Shown: positions 16,249-24,230 of the stretch, one piece after another | Layout of the letters: every line of letters starts with the position of its first letter | Position numbering within the stretch: position 1 is the stretch's first letter | The notes under the pieces: generated by a model | The model's database searches: none | What the model was told of the DNA's origin: nothing | Seen by the model: only the letters and a program-made list of their open reading frames with translations | From: Zunongwangia profunda SM-A87 | Lineage (GTDB): Bacteria; Bacteroidota; Bacteroidia; Flavobacteriales; Flavobacteriaceae | Direction: 5' to 3' | Length of the DNA: 64,000 nt | Assembly: GCF_000023465.1 (NCBI RefSeq) | Contig: NC_014041.1 | Location: 4,331,501 to 4,395,500 of the forward strand | Program-made: the position numbers and the translations under genes

Positions 16249-18237
16249 TTATTTTTTATAAGCCAAAAGCCTTAATGCATTGACCACCACTACCAACGTA
16301 GAGCCCTCGTGAATGGCCACGGCTATCCCTATACTTGCCCAACTCATTATGGTCGCAGGAATTAAAAGGGCAACAACCCCCAAGCTAACCCATAAGTTTT
16401 GCTTGATTATCGCCTTCGCTTTTCTGCTCAAACCGATGGCAAAAGGCAAGGTTTCCAGTTTGTCTGCCATTAGTGCTATATCTGCGGTCTCTAAAGCCAC
16501 GTCGCTTCCCGCCGCACCCATTGCAATACCAACGGTACTGTTTGCCATAGCAGGGGCATCATTGACCCCATCACCTATCATTGCCAGTTTATTTTCCTGT
16601 TCCGCAAGTTTTTTGATGGCCTCCACTTTTTCTTCGGGAAGCAGACTTCCGCGAGCTTCGGTCAAACCGATTTCCTCGGCTACAGCGTCGGCTACTTTCT
16701 GGTTGTCGCCGGTAAGCATTATCATTTTCTTGATGCCTATTTCCTTTAGTTGGGCAAGGGTTTCCTTGGCTTTTTCCCGTGGCGTGTCCATCAGCCCCAG
16801 CATCCCTATAAATTCATTGCCCCTTTTTATTAGCATCGTGGTCTTTCCTTCCCCTTCAAGCGCTCTTACCTTTTCTGATACATCGCTGGGAACACCTTTA
16901 TCAATATCCTCAAAAAGCTCAAGGTTGCCTATGTAAATGGAATTCCCTTGATAGTTTGCCTTTATGCCCTTGCCCTGTACGGCCTCCAAATCATCGGCAT
17001 CCGGAATCTTGGTGTCCTTCCCAAGCCGCTCCATCCCATCCCTTACAACAGCCTTTGCCAGGGGATGGTCGCTCAGTTCCTCAACCGCAATCGCGATTTC
17101 CAACAGTTCCTTTTTATCTATACTGCCAAAACTTTCGACGTCGGTAAGCTTTGGTTTTCCTTCGGTAAGTGTTCCCGTCTTGTCAAAAGCCAGTGCGGTA
17201 AGTACCCCTAAGTCTTCCAAGGGGCGACCGCCTTTTATCAAAACCCCGCCCCTTGCTGCTCTTGCCACACCACTCAATACAGCAGATGGCGTAGAAATGG
17301 CCAGCGCGCACGGACTGGCTGCCACAAGTACCGCCAGGGAACGGTACAGGCTTTCATTCCACGTTTCATCGATGACCAAAAAAGCAAAATTTAATACTAT
17401 GACCAATAAGATTACCGATGGCACGTAGTACCGCTCAAACTTGTCTGTCAATAATTGTGTAGGCGATTTTTGGTCCTGGGCCTCTTGAACCATAGTGACC
17501 AAGCGGTTGAGGGTAGAATCTTTTGCCTCTTTAATCACCTTTATTTCGAGGGTATTGTTGCCATTGATAGTTCCTGAAAATACACGGTTCTCGTCGGGAA
17601 TATCGCTTTTTGCTGTATATTCCTTATCGGGATTTTCTATTGGTGTTTTGTCCACTGGAACGCTTTCCCCGGTAATGGGTGACTGGTCTATACTACTATT
17701 GCCCTTTACAATAACACCATCAGCAGATATTTTACTGTTGGGGCGTACCACGATAGTATCACCTATCTGTAACTCTTCTATACCGACTTCAACGGTATCG
17801 TCATCCTTCTTTAATAGTGCGGTTTTAGGCGCAAGGTCTGTTAACGCTGCAATGGATTTCTTGGCCTTGCCCATTGCATAGTTTTCCAGTGCGTGACCCA
17901 AACTAAACAGGAACAGCAACAAGGCACCTTCTGCCCATTCGCCCAAATAGGCGGCTCCTGCAGCTGCGACCAGCATCAGGAAATCGATTTCAAATTCGCC
18001 TTTGGACACTTTGGTAATGGCCTCCTTTAGGGTAAAATAACCTCCAAAAAAGTAGGCTGCAATATAGAGCCCAAAAGGGATGTTAGCTGAAACCCCTGTA
18101 TATTTTTCCAACAGGAAACCTGTAATTAGTGTGACCCCACTTAAAATTGCAAAATAGAGCTCCGTGTTTTTACCGAAGATGCCACCGTGGTCGTGATTGT
18201 GGCCATCGCCTTTGCTGTGTTTTTCCTTGTCTTTCAT
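16249..18237 (-). CDS. P1B-4 type metal-transporting P-type ATPase
   Basis: 662 residues. N-terminus is a short His-rich tail (HSKGDGHNHDHGG) instead of an HMA domain. Catalytic motifs: phosphorylation DKTGTLTEGK, MLTGDNQK, GDGVNDAPAMANS, and the P1B HP motif LSDHPLAKAV. The metal-site helix reads AASPCALAIS, with SPC rather than CPC, and the last helix holds HEGST; together these define the P1B-4 subgroup (CoaT/CtpD-like), associated with Co2+, Zn2+, Ni2+ or Fe2+ export. About 6 membrane helices, inner membrane. Followed 26 bp upstream by a SpoIIAA-like gene. A decayed relative's C-terminus is at 12009-12083. Confidence 0.93.
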   Translation of the reverse strand: MKDKEKHSKGDGHNHDHGGIFGKNTELYFAILSGVTLITGFLLEKYTGVSANIPFGLYIAAYFFGGYFTLKEAITKVSKGEFEIDFLMLVAAAGAAYLGEWAEGALLLFLFSLGHALENYAMGKAKKSIAALTDLAPKTALLKKDDDTVEVGIEELQIGDTIVVRPNSKISADGVIVKGNSSIDQSPITGESVPVDKTPIENPDKEYTAKSDIPDENRVFSGTINGNNTLEIKVIKEAKDSTLNRLVTMVQEAQDQKSPTQLLTDKFERYYVPSVILLVIVLNFAFLVIDETWNESLYRSLAVLVAASPCALAISTPSAVLSGVARAARGGVLIKGGRPLEDLGVLTALAFDKTGTLTEGKPKLTDVESFGSIDKKELLEIAIAVEELSDHPLAKAVVRDGMERLGKDTKIPDADDLEAVQGKGIKANYQGNSIYIGNLELFEDIDKGVPSDVSEKVRALEGEGKTTMLIKRGNEFIGMLGLMDTPREKAKETLAQLKEIGIKKMIMLTGDNQKVADAVAEEIGLTEARGSLLPEEKVEAIKKLAEQENKLAMIGDGVNDAPAMANSTVGIAMGAAGSDVALETADIALMADKLETLPFAIGLSRKAKAIIKQNLWVSLGVVALLIPATIMSWASIGIAVAIHEGSTLVVVVNALRLLAYKK

Positions 18238-18263
18238 ATTATTAATGGTTTTGTTATCGTTAA

Positions 18264-18620
18264 TTAAGATTTAATCCAGTTTTGAGCCTGTTGTTTCTCA
18301 GAAATATCAAAAAATTTAACTTCAGACTTTATGAAAAAATCAGTTGCCTTCGCGGCCAATTCCTGCCATTTTTTATTGCCCACAAAGGCCATCTTGCCAT
18401 AATCTCCCAAATGAGCCGAATCAATCTTTAGGTCTTCCCAAAAGCCTTTAAGGGTATAACCTTTAAAATCTTCCATTTCAAAATAGAAGTCCACTTTATG
18501 GCCTTTTTCTATGATGTTGTGGATAAGCGGATGCATCTTTTCCATATCCTTTTCCGTAAGTTTCCCGCTGATTTTAGCGGCAATAAGGTGTTCTTTTTCC
18601 AAGTTTATTATCTGTAACAT
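18264..18620 (-). CDS. SpoIIAA-like (STAS/SEC14-type) protein, copy 2
   Basis: 118 residues, same family and layout as the gene at 4448: MLQIINLEKEHLIAAKISG, then FYFEMEDFKGYTLKGFWEDL, then KKWQELAAKATDFFIKSEVKFFD. Same length as copy 1 and about half identical by eye. It probably shares a transcript with the P1B-4 ATPase (26 bp apart). Cytoplasmic, function unknown. Confidence 0.8.
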   Translation of the reverse strand: MLQIINLEKEHLIAAKISGKLTEKDMEKMHPLIHNIIEKGHKVDFYFEMEDFKGYTLKGFWEDLKIDSAHLGDYGKMAFVGNKKWQELAAKATDFFIKSEVKFFDISEKQQAQNWIKS

Positions 18621-18725
18621 ATTTGTATATCTTTATATTCATCTATTTAAAATATTAGTGCGTTGTATGTGCAAATGATACGCTCTACACGTCACACTAA
18701 TTTTCTTATTTCAATTACACTTTGT

Positions 18726-19172
18726 TTATTCATTGTTACCCCTTGTTTCTTTACCGTACTTAGCCTTAAAAAATGGGAAATGATGCGAAACCAGCAATAG
18801 TATAATCAATAGTGTACTGGTTATACCAATTAAATACATCCCATATCCTATGGCAATGCCAACACCAGCACTGGCCCAGATGGTAGCGGCCGTTGTTAAC
18901 CCTGATATGGTATTCTTTGAACTGTCCCTAAAAATGATACCCGCTCCCAAAAAACCAATACCAGAGACAATATTGGCGACAATCCTGGTTTGGTCTGCCA
19001 CTTCAATATGTGTATTGATGATAGTTAATAGTGCCGCTCCCAAACAAACGGAAGCATAGGTCCTTATGCCAGCGTCGTGACCATGAATTTCACGGTCAAG
19101 CCCAATCAAGAAACCCAGCAACAAGGCAACCAATAATCTGGGAATTAGCGTTATTTCAGTTTGCAAATCCAT
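18726..19172 (-). CDS. MgtC/SapB family membrane protein
   Basis: 148 residues from the ATG at 19172 (MDLQTEITLIPRLLVALLLG); an upstream ATG at 19226 overlaps the bestrophin gene and adds 18 unrelated residues, so I reject it. Family signature is clear: GFLIGLDREIHGHDAGIRTYASVCLGAALL and GIGFLGAGIIFRDSSKNTISGLTTAATIWASAGVGIAIGYG. Five membrane spans. MgtC-like proteins affect Mg2+ homeostasis and membrane potential under stress; this copy has the N-terminal MgtC domain only. It starts 1 bp from the bestrophin stop, so the two are co-translated. Confidence 0.92.
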   Translation of the reverse strand: MDLQTEITLIPRLLVALLLGFLIGLDREIHGHDAGIRTYASVCLGAALLTIINTHIEVADQTRIVANIVSGIGFLGAGIIFRDSSKNTISGLTTAATIWASAGVGIAIGYGMYLIGITSTLLIILLLVSHHFPFFKAKYGKETRGNNE

Positions 19173-19173
19173 A

Positions 19174-20064
19174 TCATAAAACGTAATATGTTTCAGGTTT
19201 CTTTTTCTCGGGGATGTCCTCATCACCTGTCATCTGCTTTAAATTAATTTCTATAGTTTGAGCCAAATCGGTCATTGGTGTGTCCATTGGGTCGTTTTCA
19301 AAGGGATCCTGCATTAAAATCGAGGTCTTCTCAATGGCTATAAAGATGATAGGGATAGCGATGGTAAGCCCAATTTCCACAGATAGGTAATTATCAGACA
19401 GGCCGAATGGTAGCATTGTGGCAAATACATAAATGATAAGGTGGATTAACAGGCTATGCGCTTTGGGGAAAACCGTATTTTTGATCCTTTCGCATTTGCC
19501 CATTGAATCGCAGAGACGCGCAATAGTGCTATCAATTTGTACCTGTTGGAATTTATTGATCACCTTATCGTTAAGGGCTTCTGATAAGGCTTCAGAATGT
19601 TTTAATAGAATAGCATTAGGAACATTTTGATCATTAATGTCCTGAATTTTTAAAAAGCCAGCTACCTTAGGGGAAAAATCCACTTTCCTTAATGACTCAC
19701 CCAGTGCATAGCACCACGTAATTTGTCGTAAAACTATTTCTTTAATCCTAAATTCATACTGACCATCCTGCCGGTCATAAAAGGTTATGCCCTGTCGTAC
19801 CAAAGTACGGGAGTCGTTGACAATGGCGCCCCAAATAATACGGGCTTCCCACCAGCGTTCATAGGCTTGATTGGTTCTGAAACCTAACAGTAGCGCTACA
19901 GCAGTCCCGAAAACACCTGTAACGGCAATAGGGATCGAAATTTTACTCAGAAAACCAAATTGGTCCAAAACACCAATTGCTATAGCATAAAATACAATAA
20001 ATAAAATATCATATTTAATATATTTAAGAAAGGACCAGATGGATATTCGTTTATTTAAGAGCAT
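19174..20064 (-). CDS. Bestrophin-family anion channel
   Basis: 296 residues. Bacterial bestrophin (UPF0187/YneE) pattern: four membrane helices, the first ending SKISIPIAVTGVFGTAVALLLGFRTNQAYERWWEARIIWGAIVNDSRTLVRQ, which contains the conserved FRTNQAYERWWEAR segment, and DPFENDPMDTPMTDLAQTIEINL near the C-terminus, the acidic calcium-clasp-like region. Likely a pentameric anion or cation channel in the inner membrane. Its pairing with mgtC suggests a role in membrane-potential control (inference). Confidence 0.92.
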   Translation of the reverse strand: MLLNKRISIWSFLKYIKYDILFIVFYAIAIGVLDQFGFLSKISIPIAVTGVFGTAVALLLGFRTNQAYERWWEARIIWGAIVNDSRTLVRQGITFYDRQDGQYEFRIKEIVLRQITWCYALGESLRKVDFSPKVAGFLKIQDINDQNVPNAILLKHSEALSEALNDKVINKFQQVQIDSTIARLCDSMGKCERIKNTVFPKAHSLLIHLIIYVFATMLPFGLSDNYLSVEIGLTIAIPIIFIAIEKTSILMQDPFENDPMDTPMTDLAQTIEINLKQMTGDEDIPEKKKPETYYVL

Positions 20065-20081
20065 TTCATTTGATTATTAAA

Positions 20082-20624
20082 TTACTGGTTGTCCAATTTC
20101 AAAACCATTTGGGCAAATTGTACCTCTATGGTGTCATCGATACCCTCTATTATGGAATCCAAACCAGTATTAGAAACCAATAATTGTCCAGTTGCACTTA
20201 TAAGACACGACATACGTAAACCTTGTTCTATATGAGTGATGGTTGCTTTAAATTGTGATTTAAAGGCTTTTCCTTGATAAGTAACATCTATCAGCCAATT
20301 AAAGTTGATAGGGTCGTGCCGTTTTGACAAAAAATCAACAGAAGGCACCGTACCGGTAAACCGAAGCATCAAGGGGTCTTCCTGCCTTTCCAGCATTGCG
20401 CTGATTTCAGGGTTGTTGGTCGATAGCGTTTTAAGGTCGAGTACCCCACTGACCACTTTGGAATCATAGTCGAGATATAAGGCCAATTTATGACTTTCTG
20501 CCTTAATGGGTAAATTCTCAACCATTGCCATCATCTCAACGTGGCCTTCTTCGGTCCTGTAAATTTTTTGGGCGTTCGCTTTCAGAAAACCAAAAAACAG
20601 GATTATTAAAACATAGTATTTCAT
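20082..20624 (-). CDS. YceI-like secreted protein, copy 1
   Basis: 180 residues with signal peptide (MKYYVLIILFFGFLKANAQ). The mature part repeats the pattern of YceI lipocalin-like proteins: GHVEMMAMVENLPIKAESHKLALYLDYDSKVVSGVLDLKTL, then a second half of beta strands. It has a paralogue at 22148-22690 with the same length and motif order (EGH, KAESH, LDL..L.TNNPE, PINFNWL, FKATITHI). YceI proteins bind isoprenoid-like lipids in the periplasm; this membership is by pattern only. Ends next to the zinc-ribbon gene (stop and start adjacent). Confidence 0.65.
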   Translation of the reverse strand: MKYYVLIILFFGFLKANAQKIYRTEEGHVEMMAMVENLPIKAESHKLALYLDYDSKVVSGVLDLKTLSTNNPEISAMLERQEDPLMLRFTGTVPSVDFLSKRHDPINFNWLIDVTYQGKAFKSQFKATITHIEQGLRMSCLISATGQLLVSNTGLDSIIEGIDDTIEVQFAQMVLKLDNQ

Positions 20625-20900
20625 CTATTGTTTTATTTCAGTACCGCAATTAGGGCAAAATTTTGCCTCGACTGGCACACTCTCGTTACAGTTACTACAC
20701 TTGGACTTGCCTAAAGGTGAACCGCACTTTTTACAAAAGGCTGCGCTCTCTTCATTTTTCTCACCACAGGCCGTGCAACGAATCATAACCTTTGCATCTG
20801 GATTATTTTCCCTATAATCATAACCGCGCTTATTATGATGCCCGCGGGAATGATGGCCTCCATATCCGGAGCCTCTAAATAAATGTTTTAAAAATCCCAT
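20625..20900 (-). CDS. Double zinc-ribbon protein
   Basis: 91 residues. The first 40 are rich in Gly, His and Arg (GSGYGGHHSRGHHNKRGYDYR). The C-terminal half has four CxxC-type knuckles: CTACGEKN, CKKCGSPLG, CSNCNES and CPNCGTE, i.e. two tandem zinc ribbons (DZR-like). Cytoplasmic metal-binding or nucleic-acid/protein-binding adaptor. Start ATG at 20900. It abuts the YceI-like gene, so the two are co-transcribed, although one is secreted and the other is not. Confidence 0.75.
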   Translation of the reverse strand: MGFLKHLFRGSGYGGHHSRGHHNKRGYDYRENNPDAKVMIRCTACGEKNEESAAFCKKCGSPLGKSKCSNCNESVPVEAKFCPNCGTEIKQ

Positions 20901-20949
20901 ATCAATATATTTTTAGTTTATTCTTTTGTTAATCACCAATGCCATGTCA

Positions 20950-21309
20950 TTACTCACTTTCAATCCATATTTTGGCCTCCTGTTTCTCGTCTGGATCGAA
21001 ATATTTAATTTCGGCATTGCAAAATGGTTTCATAAACTGGGCCGCCCACTTTCGCCATTTTTTTTCCCCTACCAATGCTATTTTTTCGTACTCCTTTTCG
21101 TGGCCAACATCTTTAGAGAAATCTTTCCATAGACCTTCTATATGCCAGCCTTGAAAATCGTTCATCTCTAAATACCACCGAATCTTTAATCCTTTTTCAA
21201 GAATACTATGGATAAGGGGATGTATTTTTTCAAGATCGTGTTGATTTAATTTACCACTGGCGACCGTGACAACCACATTCTCTCTTTTTATATCTGTAAT
21301 CTGCAACAT
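20950..21309 (-). CDS. SpoIIAA-like (STAS/SEC14-type) protein, copy 3
   Basis: 119 residues, closely like copy 1 (MLQITDIKRENVVVTVASG, RWYLEMNDFQGWHIEGLWKDF, KKWRKWAAQFMKPFCNAEIKYFDPDEK). The shared MKPF and IKYFD motifs put it in the same subgroup as the gene at 4448. Cytoplasmic; function unknown. Confidence 0.8.
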   Translation of the reverse strand: MLQITDIKRENVVVTVASGKLNQHDLEKIHPLIHSILEKGLKIRWYLEMNDFQGWHIEGLWKDFSKDVGHEKEYEKIALVGEKKWRKWAAQFMKPFCNAEIKYFDPDEKQEAKIWIESE

Positions 21310-21466
21310 ATATTAAATGTAATTTGAACAAACGTGCAACGTAAGTGCCACAGTTATTCCCGAAAGCCCCCTATGAAGTTACTTTAAATTATACTGAGCC
21401 TTTATACTATGTATAAATCCCAGAGCTGCTAGCAGAGCGAGTTCTCCTAGGGCAAATAGATAAATT

Positions 21467-21658
21467 TTATTTTTTATCCTTTAGCAGGAACGCCCTGCGT
21501 TTTTCGAACTCCTTTTCGTCGATTTCGCCGCGGGCGTACCGCTCCCTCAGGGCTTCAATTGCCCTGTCCTTTCTGTTTTTCTGTCCCGGTGTGGGGTAGG
21601 GAATTAAAAATATCCAGAAGATGAGGATTATCCATAAACCCCACCATATCCAGTGCAT
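21467..21658 (-). CDS. SHOCT-domain membrane protein, N-terminally shortened copy
   Basis: 63 residues from an internal ATG: tryptophan-rich span MHWIWWGLWIILIFWIFLIPYP, then a SHOCT domain (ALRERYARGEIDEKEFEKRRAFL). It is a near copy of the gene at 22690-22941. In that intact copy the protein begins MMDNWNFGG before MHWIWW; here the same start ATG ATG GAC GAC is followed at once by TGA, so the original start is dead and only re-initiation at the internal ATG would give a protein. Likely a decaying duplicate. Confidence 0.55.
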   Translation of the reverse strand: MHWIWWGLWIILIFWIFLIPYPTPGQKNRKDRAIEALRERYARGEIDEKEFEKRRAFLLKDKK

Positions 21659-21715
21659 TCCCCCAAAATATCAGTCGTCCATCATAATCTTTCTGTTTAA
21701 ATTTATTTAACTTTT

Positions 21716-21940
21716 TTAATGATTTCCTTTCTCCATCCATTCCTTGGCCAAATCTTTTTCTTCAGGGCTAAAGAATTTAATATGTGCCCTTGTAAAGGGA
21801 ATCAAAACTTCCGTAAACTGTTCCTTCCATTTTGTATTTCCCACCAATGCAACCTTTTTAACGCGTTCTTCGTTCGGAAGTTTCAGTTCAATGCTCTTCC
21901 AATACGCACTTGCGGTCCACCCCTCAAAATTTTCCATTAT
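21716..21940 (-). pseudogene. Truncated SpoIIAA-like gene, copy 4
   Basis: The last 73 residues (from MENFEGWTASAYWKS to AKEWMEKGNH) are nearly identical to the C-terminal part of the intact gene at 22972-23331, but the first 46 residues are absent. The frame continues upstream to 21985 into unrelated sequence (MIYKYFRLIIF). About 40% of the domain, including the first strand and helix, is gone, so it should not fold as a SpoIIAA-like protein. It is the 5'-truncated end of the duplicated block. Confidence 0.75.
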
Positions 21941-22147
21941 TAGTAATAAGCGAAAAATGATAAGACGGAAATATTTATATATCACATCTATGTCCCTAAT
22001 TGCGGTACAAATTTTGTACGGCAGGAGGATATTTTATTTACACTTATTACATCTCCCCAGCGCTATTTTAATAAGGCACTACTGGAAGAGGATGGGATTC
22101 TATTTATACTTTTTCATCTTTCTATGTTATTTTGAATTAAATGGCAT

Positions 22148-22690
22148 TCACTCTTTCTTTAAAATAAGCTGGGCAAATTTTATTTCTATGGATCCTTCAA
22201 GTCCAGGAACCACTTGATTTAAGCTTGGGCTTATAGTTTTCTCTATAAATCCACCGGCACTTAAAAGACAGGAAAATGTAGGACCTTGGGGGATGTGGGT
22301 CAATGTCGCTTTAAAGTAGTTTTGCACTTCTTTATTAGGAAGCCTGATCGTTACCAACCAATTAAAATCAATTGGTTCATGTGGGCGCAAAAGGAAATCC
22401 TCAACCGGGACCTTCCCGGAAAATCTTATCCATATAGGTGCTTGAGTACTTTTAAGATAGGTGGCTAGCTGTGGATTATTTGTGTCTATAGTTCTCAAAT
22501 CTATGGAACCCGTAATTTCTTTACTTGTGTAATCAAAAAACATGGAAAGTTGATGGCTTTCCGCCTTAAATGCATTGCCATCTATATTAGCTTTTATAAG
22601 GATATGCCCCTCCCGTGTACTGTATATAGTTTGGGTATGCAGGATAGGAGCCAGCATTAAAAAAAATATAGTTAGTTGTCCTTTTCCCAT
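22148..22690 (-). CDS. YceI-like secreted protein, copy 2
   Basis: 180 residues, signal peptide ending ILHTQ. Same motif order as the protein at 20082-20624: EGHILIKANIDGNAFKAESHQLSMFFDYTSKEITGSIDL, RTIDTNNPQLATYL, PIDFNWLVTI, YFKATLTHIPQG. By eye about 35-40% identical to it. Its ATG lies at the stop of the SHOCT gene (shared base 22690), so it is translated from the same message as the membrane protein upstream. Periplasmic, possible lipid binding. Confidence 0.65.
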   Translation of the reverse strand: MGKGQLTIFFLMLAPILHTQTIYSTREGHILIKANIDGNAFKAESHQLSMFFDYTSKEITGSIDLRTIDTNNPQLATYLKSTQAPIWIRFSGKVPVEDFLLRPHEPIDFNWLVTIRLPNKEVQNYFKATLTHIPQGPTFSCLLSAGGFIEKTISPSLNQVVPGLEGSIEIKFAQLILKKE

Positions 22691-22941
22691 TATTTTTCCT
22701 GCCTAATTTTTTTCTGGTCCTTTGGTTCATTTTTATTTTGAAGTATATTTACCCGGTGTTTATATTCTTCCTCGCTTATTTCGCCCCGTGCAAAACGCTC
22801 CCTTAGAATTTCCATTGCTCCGTCTTTTTTCCGTTTTTGTCCCGGGGTGGGGTAAGGAATTAAAAATATCCAAAAGATAAGAATTATCCAAAGTCCCCAC
22901 CATATCCAGTGCATTCCCCCAAAATTCCAGTTGTCCATCAT
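22690..22941 (-). CDS. SHOCT-domain membrane protein (intact copy)
   Basis: 83 residues: MMDNWNFGG, a Trp-rich membrane span (MHWIWWGLWIILIFWIFLIP), a short basic linker, and a SHOCT domain (AMEILRERFARGEISEEEYKHRVNIL). SHOCT modules are short C-terminal oligomerisation or binding helices common on small membrane proteins. It is the third gene of a SpoIIAA-like - SHOCT - YceI-like operon. Confidence 0.78.
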   Translation of the reverse strand: MMDNWNFGGMHWIWWGLWIILIFWIFLIPYPTPGQKRKKDGAMEILRERFARGEISEEEYKHRVNILQNKNEPKDQKKIRQEK

Positions 22942-22971
22942 AATCTTTCTGTTTAAATTTACTTAACTTTT

Positions 22972-23331
22972 TTAATGATTTCCTTTCTCCATCCATTCCT
23001 TGGCCAAATGTTTTTCTTCAGGGCTAAAGAATTTAATATGTGCCTTTGTAAAGGGTATCAAAACTTCGGTAAACTGTTCCTGCCATTTTGTAATTCCCAC
23101 CAATGCAACCTTTTTAACGCGTTCTTCATTCGGAAGTTTCAGTTCAATGCCTTTCCAATACGCACTTGCGGTCCACCCCTCAAAATTTTCCATTTCAATA
23201 TACCAGTACACTTTATGGTTTGCCTGTATATGGTTTTTTAATTGAGATATCAAATTGTCATAATCGGTAGCATCCAATCTATTTTGAGCTACCATATATA
23301 CCTTGCTTTCTTTCTTATAAATTTTCATCAT
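22972..23331 (-). CDS. SpoIIAA-like (STAS/SEC14-type) protein, copy 5
   Basis: 119 residues, more distant from the other copies at its N-terminus (MMKIYKKESKVYMVAQNRL) but with the same WYIEMENFEGWTASAYWKGI and VALVGITKWQEQFTEVLIPFTKAHIKFFSPEEKHLAKEWM. Intact partner of the fragment at 21716-21940. First gene of the SpoIIAA-SHOCT-YceI operon. Confidence 0.78.
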   Translation of the reverse strand: MMKIYKKESKVYMVAQNRLDATDYDNLISQLKNHIQANHKVYWYIEMENFEGWTASAYWKGIELKLPNEERVKKVALVGITKWQEQFTEVLIPFTKAHIKFFSPEEKHLAKEWMEKGNH

Positions 23332-23357
23332 TGTTCCAATTTTTTAAATCAAAAAAC

Positions 23358-23780
23358 TTAATCCAAGTCATTGCTACATTTCTCACAGACTCCCTTGGCC
23401 ACCAGATTGATATCCTCTGCCACATAGCCTTCGGGCAGGTTTATCTGAGGGATTTTGTGCTCTGTAAGGCACACGGTTTCCCCGCAACTATTGCAATGAA
23501 AATGTAAGTGAAGGTCGTTGCCAACCTCGCATTCACAATTGTCTTCGCACAGGGCATATTTAATGATGCCGGTGCCATCCTCAATTTGATGCACGATTCC
23601 TTTTTCTTCAAATGTCTTCATAGTACGGAAAAGCGTACTCCTTTCCGAGCTTTCGAAATCCTTTCCAAGGTCGCCTAAGCTAACGGCCACATTCAGTTGT
23701 GCCAGCCGTCTATAGGTCATCAGGCGCATTGCCGTAGGGCGGATGCCTTTGCTTTCCAACTTTTTTACTATTTTTTCCAT
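23358..23780 (-). CDS. Fur-family metal-responsive repressor
   Basis: 140 residues. N-terminal winged helix (IRPTAMRLMTYRRLAQLNVAVSLGDL and STLFRTMKTFEEKGIVHQIEDGTG), then the dimerisation domain with the metal-binding HLHFHCNSCGETVCL and a second CxxC at the end (GVCEKCSN). The two CxxC pairs form the structural zinc site; HxHFHC and the ECE stretch may give the sensory site. Fur/Zur-type regulator. It sits upstream of a P-II gene and a CzcBA efflux operon, so it could control metal efflux rather than iron uptake (inference). Confidence 0.88.
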   Translation of the reverse strand: MEKIVKKLESKGIRPTAMRLMTYRRLAQLNVAVSLGDLGKDFESSERSTLFRTMKTFEEKGIVHQIEDGTGIIKYALCEDNCECEVGNDLHLHFHCNSCGETVCLTEHKIPQINLPEGYVAEDINLVAKGVCEKCSNDLD

Positions 23781-23795
23781 TTGCTATAAAAGTAT

Positions 23796-24134
23796 TTAGG
23801 GATCGTAACGCTTTATGGATTCCCCGGTTTTTATCTGGAAGGCATCTTCAATATCGGAAAGATAAATTATTCCGTCACCGGGTTCAGTTGTTTTTGCATT
23901 CTCAAGGATAATATCTATTGCTGATTGTGCTTCTTCGTTTTGACATACCAGTTCTAACTTTACAACCGGACTGTCTGTTACACGGAAATCTAAAGAAGGT
24001 GATGCGCCTTTTGCTTTAAAAGCCCCGGTACCTTCCCCCTGGGAAAGCGTCATACTTTTGAATCCACTTTCACTAAGGGATTCTATCACTTTTTGAACTC
24101 GTTTCGGTTTTATAAATGCTTTTATTTCTTTCAT
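23796..24134 (-). CDS. P-II-like signalling protein
   Basis: 112 residues with the GlnB/P-II fold: N-terminus MKEIKAFIKPKRVQKVIESL (as in MKKIEAIIRPFKL), a shortened T-loop region (GEGTGAFKAKGASPSL) lacking the canonical Tyr of GlnB, and the C-terminal TTEPGDGIIYLSDIEDAFQIKTGE motif corresponding to the P-II signature. Such P-II-like proteins are often encoded with heavy-metal RND efflux pumps. Cytoplasmic trimer, ligand unknown. It lies 16 bp from the Fur gene and 97 bp from the czcB-like gene. Confidence 0.86.
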   Translation of the reverse strand: MKEIKAFIKPKRVQKVIESLSESGFKSMTLSQGEGTGAFKAKGASPSLDFRVTDSPVVKLELVCQNEEAQSAIDIILENAKTTEPGDGIIYLSDIEDAFQIKTGESIKRYDP

Positions 24135-24230
24135 TGCTGTAATATTAATTTTAGTATTAAGGATGAACCCTCTGGAATTTTAATTAAGACAAACATTTAA
24201 CAGAGAGTCCATCCATCTAATTTTTTTAAT

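Larger units (their letters stand above)
21467..21940. repeat. Decayed duplicate of the 22690-23200 block
   Basis: The 470-bp stretch carrying the truncated SpoIIAA-like gene and the shortened SHOCT gene matches 22690-23200 nearly base for base in the coding parts (for example the C-terminal coding end of both SpoIIAA-like copies). Both copies lie on the same strand, in tandem, with the YceI-like gene at 22148 between them. This is a direct duplication, with the left copy degenerating. Confidence 0.75.
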
